64,000 nt of DNA from Verrucomicrobiota bacterium (GTDB lineage: Bacteria; Verrucomicrobiota; Verrucomicrobiia; Opitutales; Opitutaceae): contig JAEWQP010000008.1 of NCBI GenBank assembly GCA_023399155.1, positions 1-64,000 on the forward strand, written 5' to 3'. This document shows, in pieces, positions 44,539 through 51,948 of the stretch. Made by a program: the position numbers and the translations under genes. The notes under the pieces are model-generated. The model was not told the DNA's origin, made no database searches, and was given only the letters and a program-made list of their open reading frames with translations. Position 1 is the stretch's first letter. Each line of letters begins with the position of its first letter.

Positions 44539-45120
44539 TCAGGACGTTGGCGAAATGCGCCGCGGAGGCGACGACGGAATGCTCGTGCCGCCCTCGCCCA
44601 GCGCCCGCTGCATCGTGACGGTGTCGAGCCAGCGTCCGAACTTGAGCCCGACGGCGCGCTGCACACCGCCGTCGGCGAAGCCGAGCCTGCGATGCAACGC
44701 GATGGACGCGGTGTTGGCGCTGTCGCCGATCACGGCAATCATCTGGCGCAAGCCGATCGCCTCGCAGCGGGAGAGAAGTTCACCCAGGAGCACGCGGCCG
44801 ATGCCCCGGCCCGTGGCGGCGGGATCGAGGTAGATCGAGTCCTCCACCGTCCAGGCATACGCGGGCCGCGGACGATAGACCGTCGCATAGGCGTAACCGA
44901 CGACCCCATCGTCCAGCTCGGCGACGAGCCACGGAAACCCCTTGTCGCGCACGGCCGCGCGGCGCGCCTCCATCTCCTCGACGGTTGGCGGCACGAGTTC
45001 AAACGTCGCGGTGCCCGTGAGGACGTGGTGCCGGTATATCCCGGCGATGCGCGCGACGTGTTCCGCCGCGGCCTCCCGCACCTGAAGGCGCGCCAGGTCA
45101 GCGCGTCGAGCGGTGTTCAC
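44539..45120 (-). CDS. GNAT N-acetyltransferase (phosphinothricin acetyltransferase-like)
   Basis: A 193-residue acetyl-CoA-dependent acetyltransferase. It has REAAAEHVARIAGIYRHHVLTGTATFE, WLVAELDDGVVGYAYA, the acetyl-CoA loop LDPAATGRGIGRVLLGELL, and ANTASIALHRRLGF followed by GRWLDTVTMQRAL, the usual PAT/Bar-like order. The amine substrate is not known; many such proteins act on amino acid analogues. Start GTG 45120 overlaps the panC stop as GTGA, which supports this start over the much longer frame. It ends 9 bp before the nadB start. Confidence 0.9.
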   Translation of the reverse strand: MNTARRADLARLQVREAAAEHVARIAGIYRHHVLTGTATFELVPPTVEEMEARRAAVRDKGFPWLVAELDDGVVGYAYATVYRPRPAYAWTVEDSIYLDPAATGRGIGRVLLGELLSRCEAIGLRQMIAVIGDSANTASIALHRRLGFADGGVQRAVGLKFGRWLDTVTMQRALGEGGTSIPSSPPRRISPTS

Positions 45121-45959
45121 AGCACGATGTTGTCGATCAGCCGGAGCTCGTCCACCCACACCGCGATCGCGAGCATGGAACGGCCGGGCACGATCTGGCG
45201 TTCGGGCTCCATCGACTCGCGGTCGACGACGGCGACGTAGATCACCCGCACGCGGCGCCGTTGCGAAAGCGTGTGCGTGGCCTCGGCCACCACGCGGTCG
45301 ACGTTGCGCACGCCGGAATCCACCAGTTCCTTGCCGCACTGGAGCGCCCGATAAAGCACACCGGCATCCTCGCGCTGGCCCGCCGAGAGCCAGCGGTTGC
45401 GCGAGCCGAATGGCAGGCCGTCGGGTTCGCGCACGGTCGGCTGCACGAGCACCTGGACCGAGAAGTGGAGGTCCGCGATCATCTTGCGGGCGACGGCCGC
45501 CTGCTGGGCATTTTTCTGCCCGAAGACCACGATATCCGGCCGCACGATGTTGAGCAGCTTCGAGAGCACCGTGGTGACGCCGCGGAAATGCGCGGGCCGC
45601 GAGATCCCGCACAACCCGCGACTGAGCGTCTCCTCGGTCACATAGGTCGAGTAACCTTTCGGATACATCTCGGCCTGCGAGGGCGCGAAGAGGGCGTCGA
45701 CACCGGCCTCGCCGCACAGGGCGGCGTCGGTCTCCGCGTCGCGCGGATACTTGTCGAAACCCTCGTTGGCCGCAAACTGGACGGGATTGACGAAACTGGA
45801 GACCACGACGAAGTCGGCCTGCGTGCGGGCCGCCTCGATCAGGCTCCGGTGGCCGGGATGGAGCGCACCTTGGGTCGGGATGAGAGCGATCTGCTTGCCT
45901 TGGTGCCGCAAGCTGATCGCGAGCGACTGCATCTGGTGGACGGATTCGATTCGTTCCAT
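45117..45959 (-). CDS. panC: pantothenate synthetase
   Basis: A 280-residue ATP-dependent ligase joining pantoate and beta-alanine, last step of pantothenate synthesis. The nucleotide-binding HIGH-like motif is GALHPGHRSLI. Further marks are VSSFVNPVQF, ATP-loop PDIVVFGQKNAQQAAV, and KMSKS-like PTVREPDGLPFGSRNRWLS. Two motif positions depart from typical PanC: Gln instead of Met in PTQGALH, and FGSRN instead of MSSRN. The catalytic His pair and Lys are kept. ATG 45959 is the first start that fits the N-terminal strand. Co-transcribed with the acetyltransferase and nadB. Confidence 0.93.
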   Translation of the reverse strand: MERIESVHQMQSLAISLRHQGKQIALIPTQGALHPGHRSLIEAARTQADFVVVSSFVNPVQFAANEGFDKYPRDAETDAALCGEAGVDALFAPSQAEMYPKGYSTYVTEETLSRGLCGISRPAHFRGVTTVLSKLLNIVRPDIVVFGQKNAQQAAVARKMIADLHFSVQVLVQPTVREPDGLPFGSRNRWLSAGQREDAGVLYRALQCGKELVDSGVRNVDRVVAEATHTLSQRRRVRVIYVAVVDRESMEPERQIVPGRSMLAIAVWVDELRLIDNIVL

Positions 45960-46288
45960 GAGCCGTGGCGTACTGGACCGGGCCACTACGCCGCCCCGTC
46001 GGTGAAGACGCAAGGCATTAGGGCAACCGCGCACCTGTCACCGTTCGGCCATCTGCCATCCGCCCGCCCCGCCCGACCCCATTGACGGAACTTCATCCGA
46101 AACACCGTCCGCCCGTTCCATTTCCGACCGCCGATTTCCGACCGCGTGCCCGGCTCGACAGTCCGGACGAGATGGAAACGGCCTGGCGTTCTCCCGCCTC
46201 CGCCCGCAGGCAGACGCAGACTCCGCTTGCCCCGCGGTGGAAAACCGGGTTTCTCCGACCGTTTCCATCCTTTGATCTCAACTTCGCC
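45960..46288. promoter_or_regulatory. divergent region with long inverted repeat before dapL
   Basis: It separates divergent panC and dapL. A perfect 11-bp inverted repeat GATGGAAACGG (46171-46181) / CCGTTTCCATC (46259-46269) closes a stem around a 77-nt interior that can itself branch. It ends 19 bp before the dapL ATG. A short direct repeat, atttccgaccgc, occurs twice near 46120-46142. No dispersed family A or B repeat is present. Confidence 0.45.
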
Positions 46289-47512
46289 ATGATCCGACTC
46301 AACGCCCACTACACCAAGCTCAAGGCCTCGTACCTCTTCGCCGACATCGCCAAGCGCGTCGCGGCGTTCCAGCAGGCGAATCCAGATCGGAAGATCATCC
46401 GCATGGGCATCGGCGATGTCACCGAGCCGCTTCCGGCCGCGTGCCTCGAGGCGCTGCACAAGGCAACCGACGAGATGGGCGCGCGCGAGACCTTCCGCGG
46501 CTACGGGCCCGAGCAGGGCTACGCCTTCCTGCGCGAGGCGATCGCGAAGGGCGACTTCCAGTCCCGCGGCTGCGCGATCGACGCGGACGAGATTTTTGTC
46601 AGCGACAGTTCGAAGTGCGACGTCGGCAACATCCAGGAGATCTTCGCCAACGACATCCGCATCGCGGTCCCGGACCCGGTCTATCCCGTCTACGTCGACA
46701 CCAACGTGATGGCGGGGCGGACGGGCGGAAGCGTCAACGACCGCTACGAGGGCCTGGTCTACCTCGAGTGCACGGAAGCCAACGGCTACGTCCCGGCACT
46801 GCCCGAGGAGCCGGTTGACTTGATCTACCTGTGCTTCCCAAACAACCCCACGGGCGGCGTGGCGACGGCGGCCCAGCTCAAGGCGTGGGTGGACTATGCG
46901 CGGGCGCACCGCGCGCTCATCCTCTTCGACGCGGCCTATGAGGCGTTCATCCGCACCCCCGGCATCCCGCGCTCGATCTATGAGATCGAGGGCGCGCGTG
47001 ACGTGGCGATCGAGTTTCGCAGTTTCTCCAAGACCGCGGGATTCACCGGCACGCGCTGTGCGTTCACGGTCATCCCGAAGTCGCTGAAGGCCTACGATGC
47101 CCAGGGTGGCGGGCATTCGCTCCACGCGCTGTGGAACCGCCGCCACTCGACCAAGTTCAACGGCGTCTCCTACCCGATCCAGCGCGCGGCGGAGGCGGTC
47201 TACTCGCCCGCCGGGCAGCAGCAGACGAAGGCGCTGACGGACTTCTATCTTGAGAACGCCCGGCTCATCCGCGAGGCGGTGACCCGTCTCGGCCTGACGT
47301 GCGTAGGCGGCGAAAACGCGCCGTACATCTGGATCAATACGCGCCGCGACTCCTGGGAGTTCTTCGATCTCCTTCTGGACAAGGCGGGTGTGGTCTGCAC
47401 CCCGGGCGCGGGTTTCGGGCGCTGTGGGCAGGGCTACGTGCGCCTGAGCGCCTTCAACAGCCGCGCCAATGTCGAGGAAGCGCTGGAGCGCGTCGCGGCC
47501 GTGCTGAAGTAG
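46289..47512 (+). CDS. dapL: LL-diaminopimelate aminotransferase
   Basis: A 407-residue PLP enzyme converting tetrahydrodipicolinate directly to LL-diaminopimelate for lysine and peptidoglycan. DapL marks: NAHYTKLKASYLFADIAKR, GIGDVTEPLP, SDSSKCDVGNIQEIF, VPDPVYPVYVDTNVMAGR, FPNNPTGGVAT, PLP lysine in EFRSFSKTAGFTGTRCAF, and PYIWINT. ATG 46289 is chosen because the family begins at INxHYxKL; the upstream frame crosses the inverted-repeat leader. DapL is characteristic of Verrucomicrobiota, Chlamydiae and plants. Confidence 0.96.
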   Translation: MIRLNAHYTKLKASYLFADIAKRVAAFQQANPDRKIIRMGIGDVTEPLPAACLEALHKATDEMGARETFRGYGPEQGYAFLREAIAKGDFQSRGCAIDADEIFVSDSSKCDVGNIQEIFANDIRIAVPDPVYPVYVDTNVMAGRTGGSVNDRYEGLVYLECTEANGYVPALPEEPVDLIYLCFPNNPTGGVATAAQLKAWVDYARAHRALILFDAAYEAFIRTPGIPRSIYEIEGARDVAIEFRSFSKTAGFTGTRCAFTVIPKSLKAYDAQGGGHSLHALWNRRHSTKFNGVSYPIQRAAEAVYSPAGQQQTKALTDFYLENARLIREAVTRLGLTCVGGENAPYIWINTRRDSWEFFDLLLDKAGVVCTPGAGFGRCGQGYVRLSAFNSRANVEEALERVAAVLK

Positions 47513-47543
47513 GCGATCTCGCGACGAAGGAACGCCGAAAGCG

Positions 47544-47568
47544 GAGCGGGTGGGCCTTTCACCCGCTC
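47544..47568 (+). terminator. strong hairpin after dapL
   Basis: A perfect 9-bp stem GAGCGGGTG / CACCCGCTC with a 7-nt loop, 31 bp after the dapL stop. No T-tract follows, so it may stabilise the 3' end or work with Rho rather than be an intrinsic terminator. Confidence 0.45.
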
Positions 47569-48151
47569 AAGCTCTGCCTCGACGACCGCGATTCCCCGTG
47601 GGGTCCAGGTCCTTTCTGGCAGATTCACCGAGGGAAACGAAGCGAACGAAGGCCGTGACCGTGATCGAACGATCCTTGGCTGCCTTCGCTTTCTCCTGTG
47701 AAACGGCCATTCTCGGTGACCTCTGTGTCTCCTCCGTGATCTCTGTGACCGGATCGGAATCGCAAAGGTAGCGGACGAAGACCGACGGAGAAGACCGATC
47801 TCGCGCCAAGACGCCAAGGCGCCAAGGACGAACCAACGGCAAAGACCGAGCCAGTCGGCGCTTCCTGTATCCGCACTTTTCGGTCACCCGCCTAAATAGG
47901 ACTTCGCCGAACAAATCCACCTAGGGAAAGGAAGCGAACGAAGGCCGTGACCGTGATCGAACGATCCGCGGTTACCTTCGCTTTCTTCTCTGAAACGGCC
48001 TTTCTCGGTGACCTCTGTGTCTCCTCCGCGTCCTCTGTGACCGGATCGAACTGACTCACTGGAGGCCGCAGAGAAAGCAGAGACGACAGGAACGGAGGAT
48101 GCCCGTTTATCCATTCTTCTCCGCTCACCACGGACTTCCCGAAGTCGCCGC
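47569..48151. repeat. repeat block downstream of dapL
   Basis: Reversed family A copies lie at about 47700-47760 and 47990-48055. A reversed family B copy (gatctcgcgccaagacgccaaggcgcc) lies at about 47790-47835. A duplicated unit, cgaacgaaggccgtgaccgtgatcgaacgatcc, occurs at about 47642-47674 and 47936-47968. No gene is seen. Confidence 0.75.
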
Positions 48152-48814
48152 TCAGCGCGACTCGTTGGCGATGCCCACGGCCGGGCCGCCGACGGCTTGG
48201 GCGAGGTCGTCGAGCGCGGCGGCCAGCAACGCGGCCAGCTGGCCGAAATCCGCACCGTTCCAGCCGGGTTTCTCGACGCGCAGGCGACCGCTCGCCGCCG
48301 GCTTGTCCTCACGAGCCTGATACACGCGCCAGTCGGCCATGAGGAGCGCCGAGCCCTCGGCCCCGCGGCGGCCCTCGCAGGCCAGGAGATCGACCTCGAT
48401 CAGCACGTCAGGGACGGCGGAACGCAGCGCGGGAGCGACCCCGACGGTGATGCGCGACCCGGCGCTGCGCTGCACGCCGGCCGCGAGCGCCCGGCCCACG
48501 GCATCATCGAGCCGGCTGGCCCAGCGGTGGTCGTCCTCGTAGCGGACCTCATGTTCGCCCGAGCGGACCGCGATGGGCGCGCCCCGCAGGTGGCTGGCCA
48601 CGCTCGTGATGCGAATGCCGATGAAGGCCGAGTCGGGCGGGACGACCGCGGCCAGCTGGCCGGAATCCCCGGCCGGCGTGAGCGTGTAGAAGCGCGTGCG
48701 ATCCTCGAGCGGCGCCAGCGCCGTGCACCCGGCGAGCACGGCCGCGAGGATCGCTGTCGTGAATAGTCCGGTACGACTCGGGGACGGGAGGAATCGCTTC
48801 ATGCTCGGCATCAT
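48152..48814 (-). CDS. ABC-type transport auxiliary lipoprotein (PqiC/YmbA-like)
   Basis: A 220-residue lipoprotein. The N-terminal signal ends in lipobox LAGC near residue 30, so it is probably anchored to the outer membrane. The domain has FYTLTPAGD, IGIRITSVASHLRG, VRYEDDHRWASRLDDAVGRAL and ALLMADWRVYQARE, as in the ABC_trans_aux (DUF330) family that partners MCE proteins. It overlaps the stop of the MCE gene by 4 bp and is the last gene of the operon. It likely links the MCE conduit to the outer membrane for lipid transport. Confidence 0.87.
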   Translation of the reverse strand: MMPSMKRFLPSPSRTGLFTTAILAAVLAGCTALAPLEDRTRFYTLTPAGDSGQLAAVVPPDSAFIGIRITSVASHLRGAPIAVRSGEHEVRYEDDHRWASRLDDAVGRALAAGVQRSAGSRITVGVAPALRSAVPDVLIEVDLLACEGRRGAEGSALLMADWRVYQAREDKPAASGRLRVEKPGWNGADFGQLAALLAAALDDLAQAVGGPAVGIANESR

Positions 48815-49824
48815 TTCCTGGGGGAACTCTCGGTCTCGGCGCGCCCGCGCACCAGCGCAGAGGGATTGCGCTCGAGGTAATCGATGAGCTGCTGGGCGCT
48901 GTCGGCGGCGCGGCGCAGGGCGTCGAGCGTGGTCGCGATCTCCGCACCGAGCCCGGTGCGGTTGCGCAACAGGTCCTGGGCGCGCGAGGCCGTGGCGGCG
49001 ACCTCGCGCATCGCACCCGCCGCCTCGGCGAGGGTCTTCTGCAGGTCGTCGCGCACCACGGGGACCTCTTTGCGCACGTCGACGAGGAGGGCGTGGAGCG
49101 CCTCGATCGAATCCTGCAGGCGCACGACCGAGGTCCGCAGGGCCGGGTCGGACGCCAACGCGCCCACGGCGTCGGCCGCGCCACTGATGCTCGCGAGCGT
49201 GCCGCGCACATCGAGATCGGACAGGGCCGTATCCAGATCCGCCAGCACCCTGCGCAAATCGGCCGAGATCCCGGGAAAATCAATGCGCGAGAAATTTGTC
49301 GCGATCGTGGTGAGCGTCTCGGTCAACTCCTCCAGCACCGACGGCTCCGCGGGCACGACCGGCTGGCCCGACTCGGCGTCGACCAGGATCTCCTGGCCGC
49401 GCCGTTCGGGGTTCACGACGAGATCGACATAGAGCAGTCCGGTGATGCCGCTGAATGCGAGTTTTGCGCTCATGCCATGGGCCAGGAGGCTGGCAATGAT
49501 CTCCTCGCTCTCCGGCGCCGGTGGCGGCAGCATCGACGCGGCGGCCTCCTCGCTGATCGTGCAATCCACGCGGACCACGACCTCGGCGGTATCGGGCTCG
49601 AAACGGGCGGCAACGGTCTGCACGCGACCGATGCGCACGCCGGAAAATTTCACGGGCGCACCAGGCTCGAGCCCGCTGATCGAGGTCTGCCGCAGCACCA
49701 CGACAAAGCGCGCGGGCTTGTTGAGCAACCGCCCCGAGCCAAAGCTCACGAGTGCGGCGAGTCCGAGGATCAACGCGCCCGCGACAAAGGCGCCCACGAG
49801 GGTCGGACTGAGTTTCTTCTTCAT
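48811..49824 (-). CDS. mlaD: MCE/MlaD-family lipid transport protein
   Basis: A 337-residue protein with one N-terminal membrane helix (TLVGAFVAGALILGLAALV). An MCE domain follows (about 40-125): FVVVLRQTSISGLEPGAPVKFSGVRIGRV, then GMSAKLAFSGITGLLYVDL. The long C-terminal part (about 170-320) is rich in helical heptad-like sequence, as in MCE proteins that form a periplasmic needle. It should bind lipids between the inner-membrane ABC transporter and the outer membrane. ATG 49824 overlaps the stop of the ATPase gene by 4 bp (ATGA). Confidence 0.92.
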   Translation of the reverse strand: MKKKLSPTLVGAFVAGALILGLAALVSFGSGRLLNKPARFVVVLRQTSISGLEPGAPVKFSGVRIGRVQTVAARFEPDTAEVVVRVDCTISEEAAASMLPPPAPESEEIIASLLAHGMSAKLAFSGITGLLYVDLVVNPERRGQEILVDAESGQPVVPAEPSVLEELTETLTTIATNFSRIDFPGISADLRRVLADLDTALSDLDVRGTLASISGAADAVGALASDPALRTSVVRLQDSIEALHALLVDVRKEVPVVRDDLQKTLAEAAGAMREVAATASRAQDLLRNRTGLGAEIATTLDALRRAADSAQQLIDYLERNPSALVRGRAETESSPRK

Positions 49825-50642
49825 GATTGCGCCGCGCGTTCGCCTCCACGGGAGAGGAATTCGCGAACCGAGGCGAACTCCGAATGGTCGCGCAGGTCGG
49901 CGGGTGCGCCGTCGGCGATGATGCCGCGCCGCTCGCGATCGAGCAGCACCAGGCGATCGCCGATGCCGAAGATGCTGTCGAGTTCGTGCGAGACGATCAC
50001 GATGGTGGTGCCGAACTGGTCGCGCGTGCGCTGGATGAGCTGGTCGAGGTCGCGCGAGGAAATCGGGTCGAGGCCGGCCGAGGGCTCGTCGAAAAACACG
50101 ATGTGCGGGTCGAGCGCGAGGGCGCGCGCGAGGCCGGCGCGCTTCTTCATGCCGCCGCTCAGCTCCGCAGGATAGCGATCCTCGGCGCCGGTGAGGCCCA
50201 CCTGCGCGAGCTTGAGGCGGGCCACGAGCCGTCGCTCGTGAGCGTTGAGTCCGGTGTAGAGCTCGAGCGGGAGCTCGATGTTCTCGCTCAGGCTCATGGA
50301 ACTCCAGAGCGCGCCGCTCTGGTAGAGCACGCCAAAACCCATCTGCAGGCGCCGGCGTGCGTCGCTGTCGGCGGCGGTGAAATTCTCCCCGTAGAACCAG
50401 GCCGAGCCCGCGGCCGGCTCGTGCAGGCCGACGATGTGCTTGAGCAGGGTGGACTTTCCGCACCCGCTCCCGCCACCGATGAAAAAAATCTGCCCGGCGG
50501 GGACGGAGAAGCTCACGTCCTCGAGGATCACGAGGTCGCCGTAGGCGCAACGCATCTTCCGCACCTCGAGCGCCGGTGGGGATGCCTTCCCGTCATGCAG
50601 CGCGGTGGTCTGGGTGTCGCGTGCGTCCATGGCCCTCACCAC
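49821..50642 (-). CDS. mlaF: ABC transporter ATP-binding protein (MlaF-like)
   Basis: A 273-residue ATPase energising the MCE lipid transporter. Walker A GGGSGCGKSTLLKHI, Q-loop region VLYQSGALWSSMSLSENI (the S-G-A-L-W/F motif of MlaF), signature LSGGMKKRAGLARAL, Walker B IVFFDEPSAGLDP and the H-loop SHELDSI are all intact. Three starts are possible: GTG 50642, GTG 50639 (overlapping the upstream TGA as GTGA, a pattern repeated in this genome) or ATG 50630. The conserved region begins well inside all of them. Confidence 0.95.
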   Translation of the reverse strand: MVRAMDARDTQTTALHDGKASPPALEVRKMRCAYGDLVILEDVSFSVPAGQIFFIGGGSGCGKSTLLKHIVGLHEPAAGSAWFYGENFTAADSDARRRLQMGFGVLYQSGALWSSMSLSENIELPLELYTGLNAHERRLVARLKLAQVGLTGAEDRYPAELSGGMKKRAGLARALALDPHIVFFDEPSAGLDPISSRDLDQLIQRTRDQFGTTIVIVSHELDSIFGIGDRLVLLDRERRGIIADGAPADLRDHSEFASVREFLSRGGERAAQS

Positions 50643-51787
50643 CCCAGGAAACTGAATACGATGGTGAACCCGGCGTCGGCGATGATGATGATGAGGATGC
50701 CCATCACCACGGCGCCGGTCGTAGCCTCACCGACGGCGACCGAACTGCGGCCCGCGCGCATGCCGCGGAAGCACCCGCTGTAGGCCACGATCCAGCCAAA
50801 CACCACGCTCTTGATCAGGCCGGTGCCGATGTCGCTGAGCCCGATGGCCGTCTGCATCTCCCCGAAGTACGCGGCCGGCACGATATCAAGCACACTCTGG
50901 GCGACGATCGCGCCGCCGATGACGCCGAGAAAATCCGCGTAGATCGCGAGCAGCGGCATCATGAGAACCAGCGCGAGCAGGCGCGGCGCCACGAGAAAAT
51001 CCACCGGCCGCACGCCGAATGTCTCGAGTGCATCGACCTCCTCGCCGAGCACCATGTTGCCCAGTTCCGCGGCGAAGGCCGCGCCGGTCCGGCCGGTGAG
51101 GACGATGGCGGCCATCATCGGGCCCATCTCGCGGAAGACCGCGAGCCCGACGAGGTCGGCGACGAAGATGTCCGCGCCAAACTGCCGCAGCTGCAGGGCC
51201 GCGACGAACGCCATGATCACGCCGACGAGCGCGCTGATCAGGCCGACGATCGGCAGCGCCGCCGCGCCGCAGCGCCGCATCTGTTCGATGGCATCGCCCC
51301 ACCGAAACGCATGGGGCCGCAGGACCACCCGGACCAGCGCCTGCACGCACTCGCCGTAGAAGTGCGTGTGCGCGTGCAGGCCGTCGACCATGCGATGCGT
51401 CCATTCTCCGAGCCGCGTCGTCAGGAGCTTGCGGCGCGGTCGCGAAACCGCGGCCGGCGCGGGCCGCACATCGCCTTCCTCCACGAGTCGCGCAAGTTGC
51501 GGCGGCAGGCCGGCAAGATCACAGGCAATCGCATAGCGCCCCGCGATCTCGCGCACGGCGATCACGTAAACGGCCAGCGACGTGTCCCAGGCGCCAAGAT
51601 CAACCGGCACAAACGCGAGCCGGGCCGACCCGCGACGCGCCGCGCGGTGCAACATCCGCCGCACGCGGCTCGCGCGCGGCAACGGGCCCCGAAGCCGCCA
51701 GGCCCCCGAGAGTTCCAGGCGCACCACGCCGTCGTCGTGCACCTGCACGCGCGCCTGGGCGGGGGGAGGACTATCGTGGGTTGCCAT
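50636..51787 (-). CDS. mlaE: MlaE-type permease with N-terminal STAS-like domain
   Basis: A 383-residue inner-membrane permease. The first 110 residues form a soluble alpha/beta domain (VRLELSGAWRLRG, GSARLAFVPVDLGAWDTSLAVYVIAV), resembling a divergent STAS/MlaB domain. The MlaE permease follows from about residue 140, with five to six helices and the family marks GLISALVGVIMAFVAALQL, REMGPMMAAIVLTGRTGAAFAAELGNM, EEVDALETFGV and RLLALVLMMPLL. The fusion would supply the MlaB function that is a separate gene in many Proteobacteria. ATG 51787 begins the STAS-like part. First gene of the four-gene operon. Confidence 0.93.
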   Translation of the reverse strand: MATHDSPPPAQARVQVHDDGVVRLELSGAWRLRGPLPRASRVRRMLHRAARRGSARLAFVPVDLGAWDTSLAVYVIAVREIAGRYAIACDLAGLPPQLARLVEEGDVRPAPAAVSRPRRKLLTTRLGEWTHRMVDGLHAHTHFYGECVQALVRVVLRPHAFRWGDAIEQMRRCGAAALPIVGLISALVGVIMAFVAALQLRQFGADIFVADLVGLAVFREMGPMMAAIVLTGRTGAAFAAELGNMVLGEEVDALETFGVRPVDFLVAPRLLALVLMMPLLAIYADFLGVIGGAIVAQSVLDIVPAAYFGEMQTAIGLSDIGTGLIKSVVFGWIVAYSGCFRGMRAGRSSVAVGEATTGAVVMGILIIIIADAGFTIVFSFLGW

Positions 51788-51884
51788 CACATGGGCTCGG
51801 AGCCGCACCCAGTGCTGCGCGTTTCGCGACGGCAAGTCGACGAGGAAAGCCGCCGTCGCCGCCGATGCGAAGGCAGCGGGGTGA

Positions 51885-51925
51885 AAAACAAAAAGGGACC
51901 GCGAGCCGTCGCGGCCCGCGGTCCC
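51885..51925 (-). terminator. rho-independent terminator of the fasciclin gene
   Basis: On the minus strand, stem GGGACCGCG / CGCGGTCCC (51895-51903 with 51917-51925) is followed by a T-rich tract (TTTTTGTTTTT) at 51885-51894. It lies 24 bp beyond the stop of the 51949 gene and separates it from the Mla operon. Confidence 0.92.
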
Positions 51926-51948
51926 CACCCCTCGGATACCCAAGTCGA

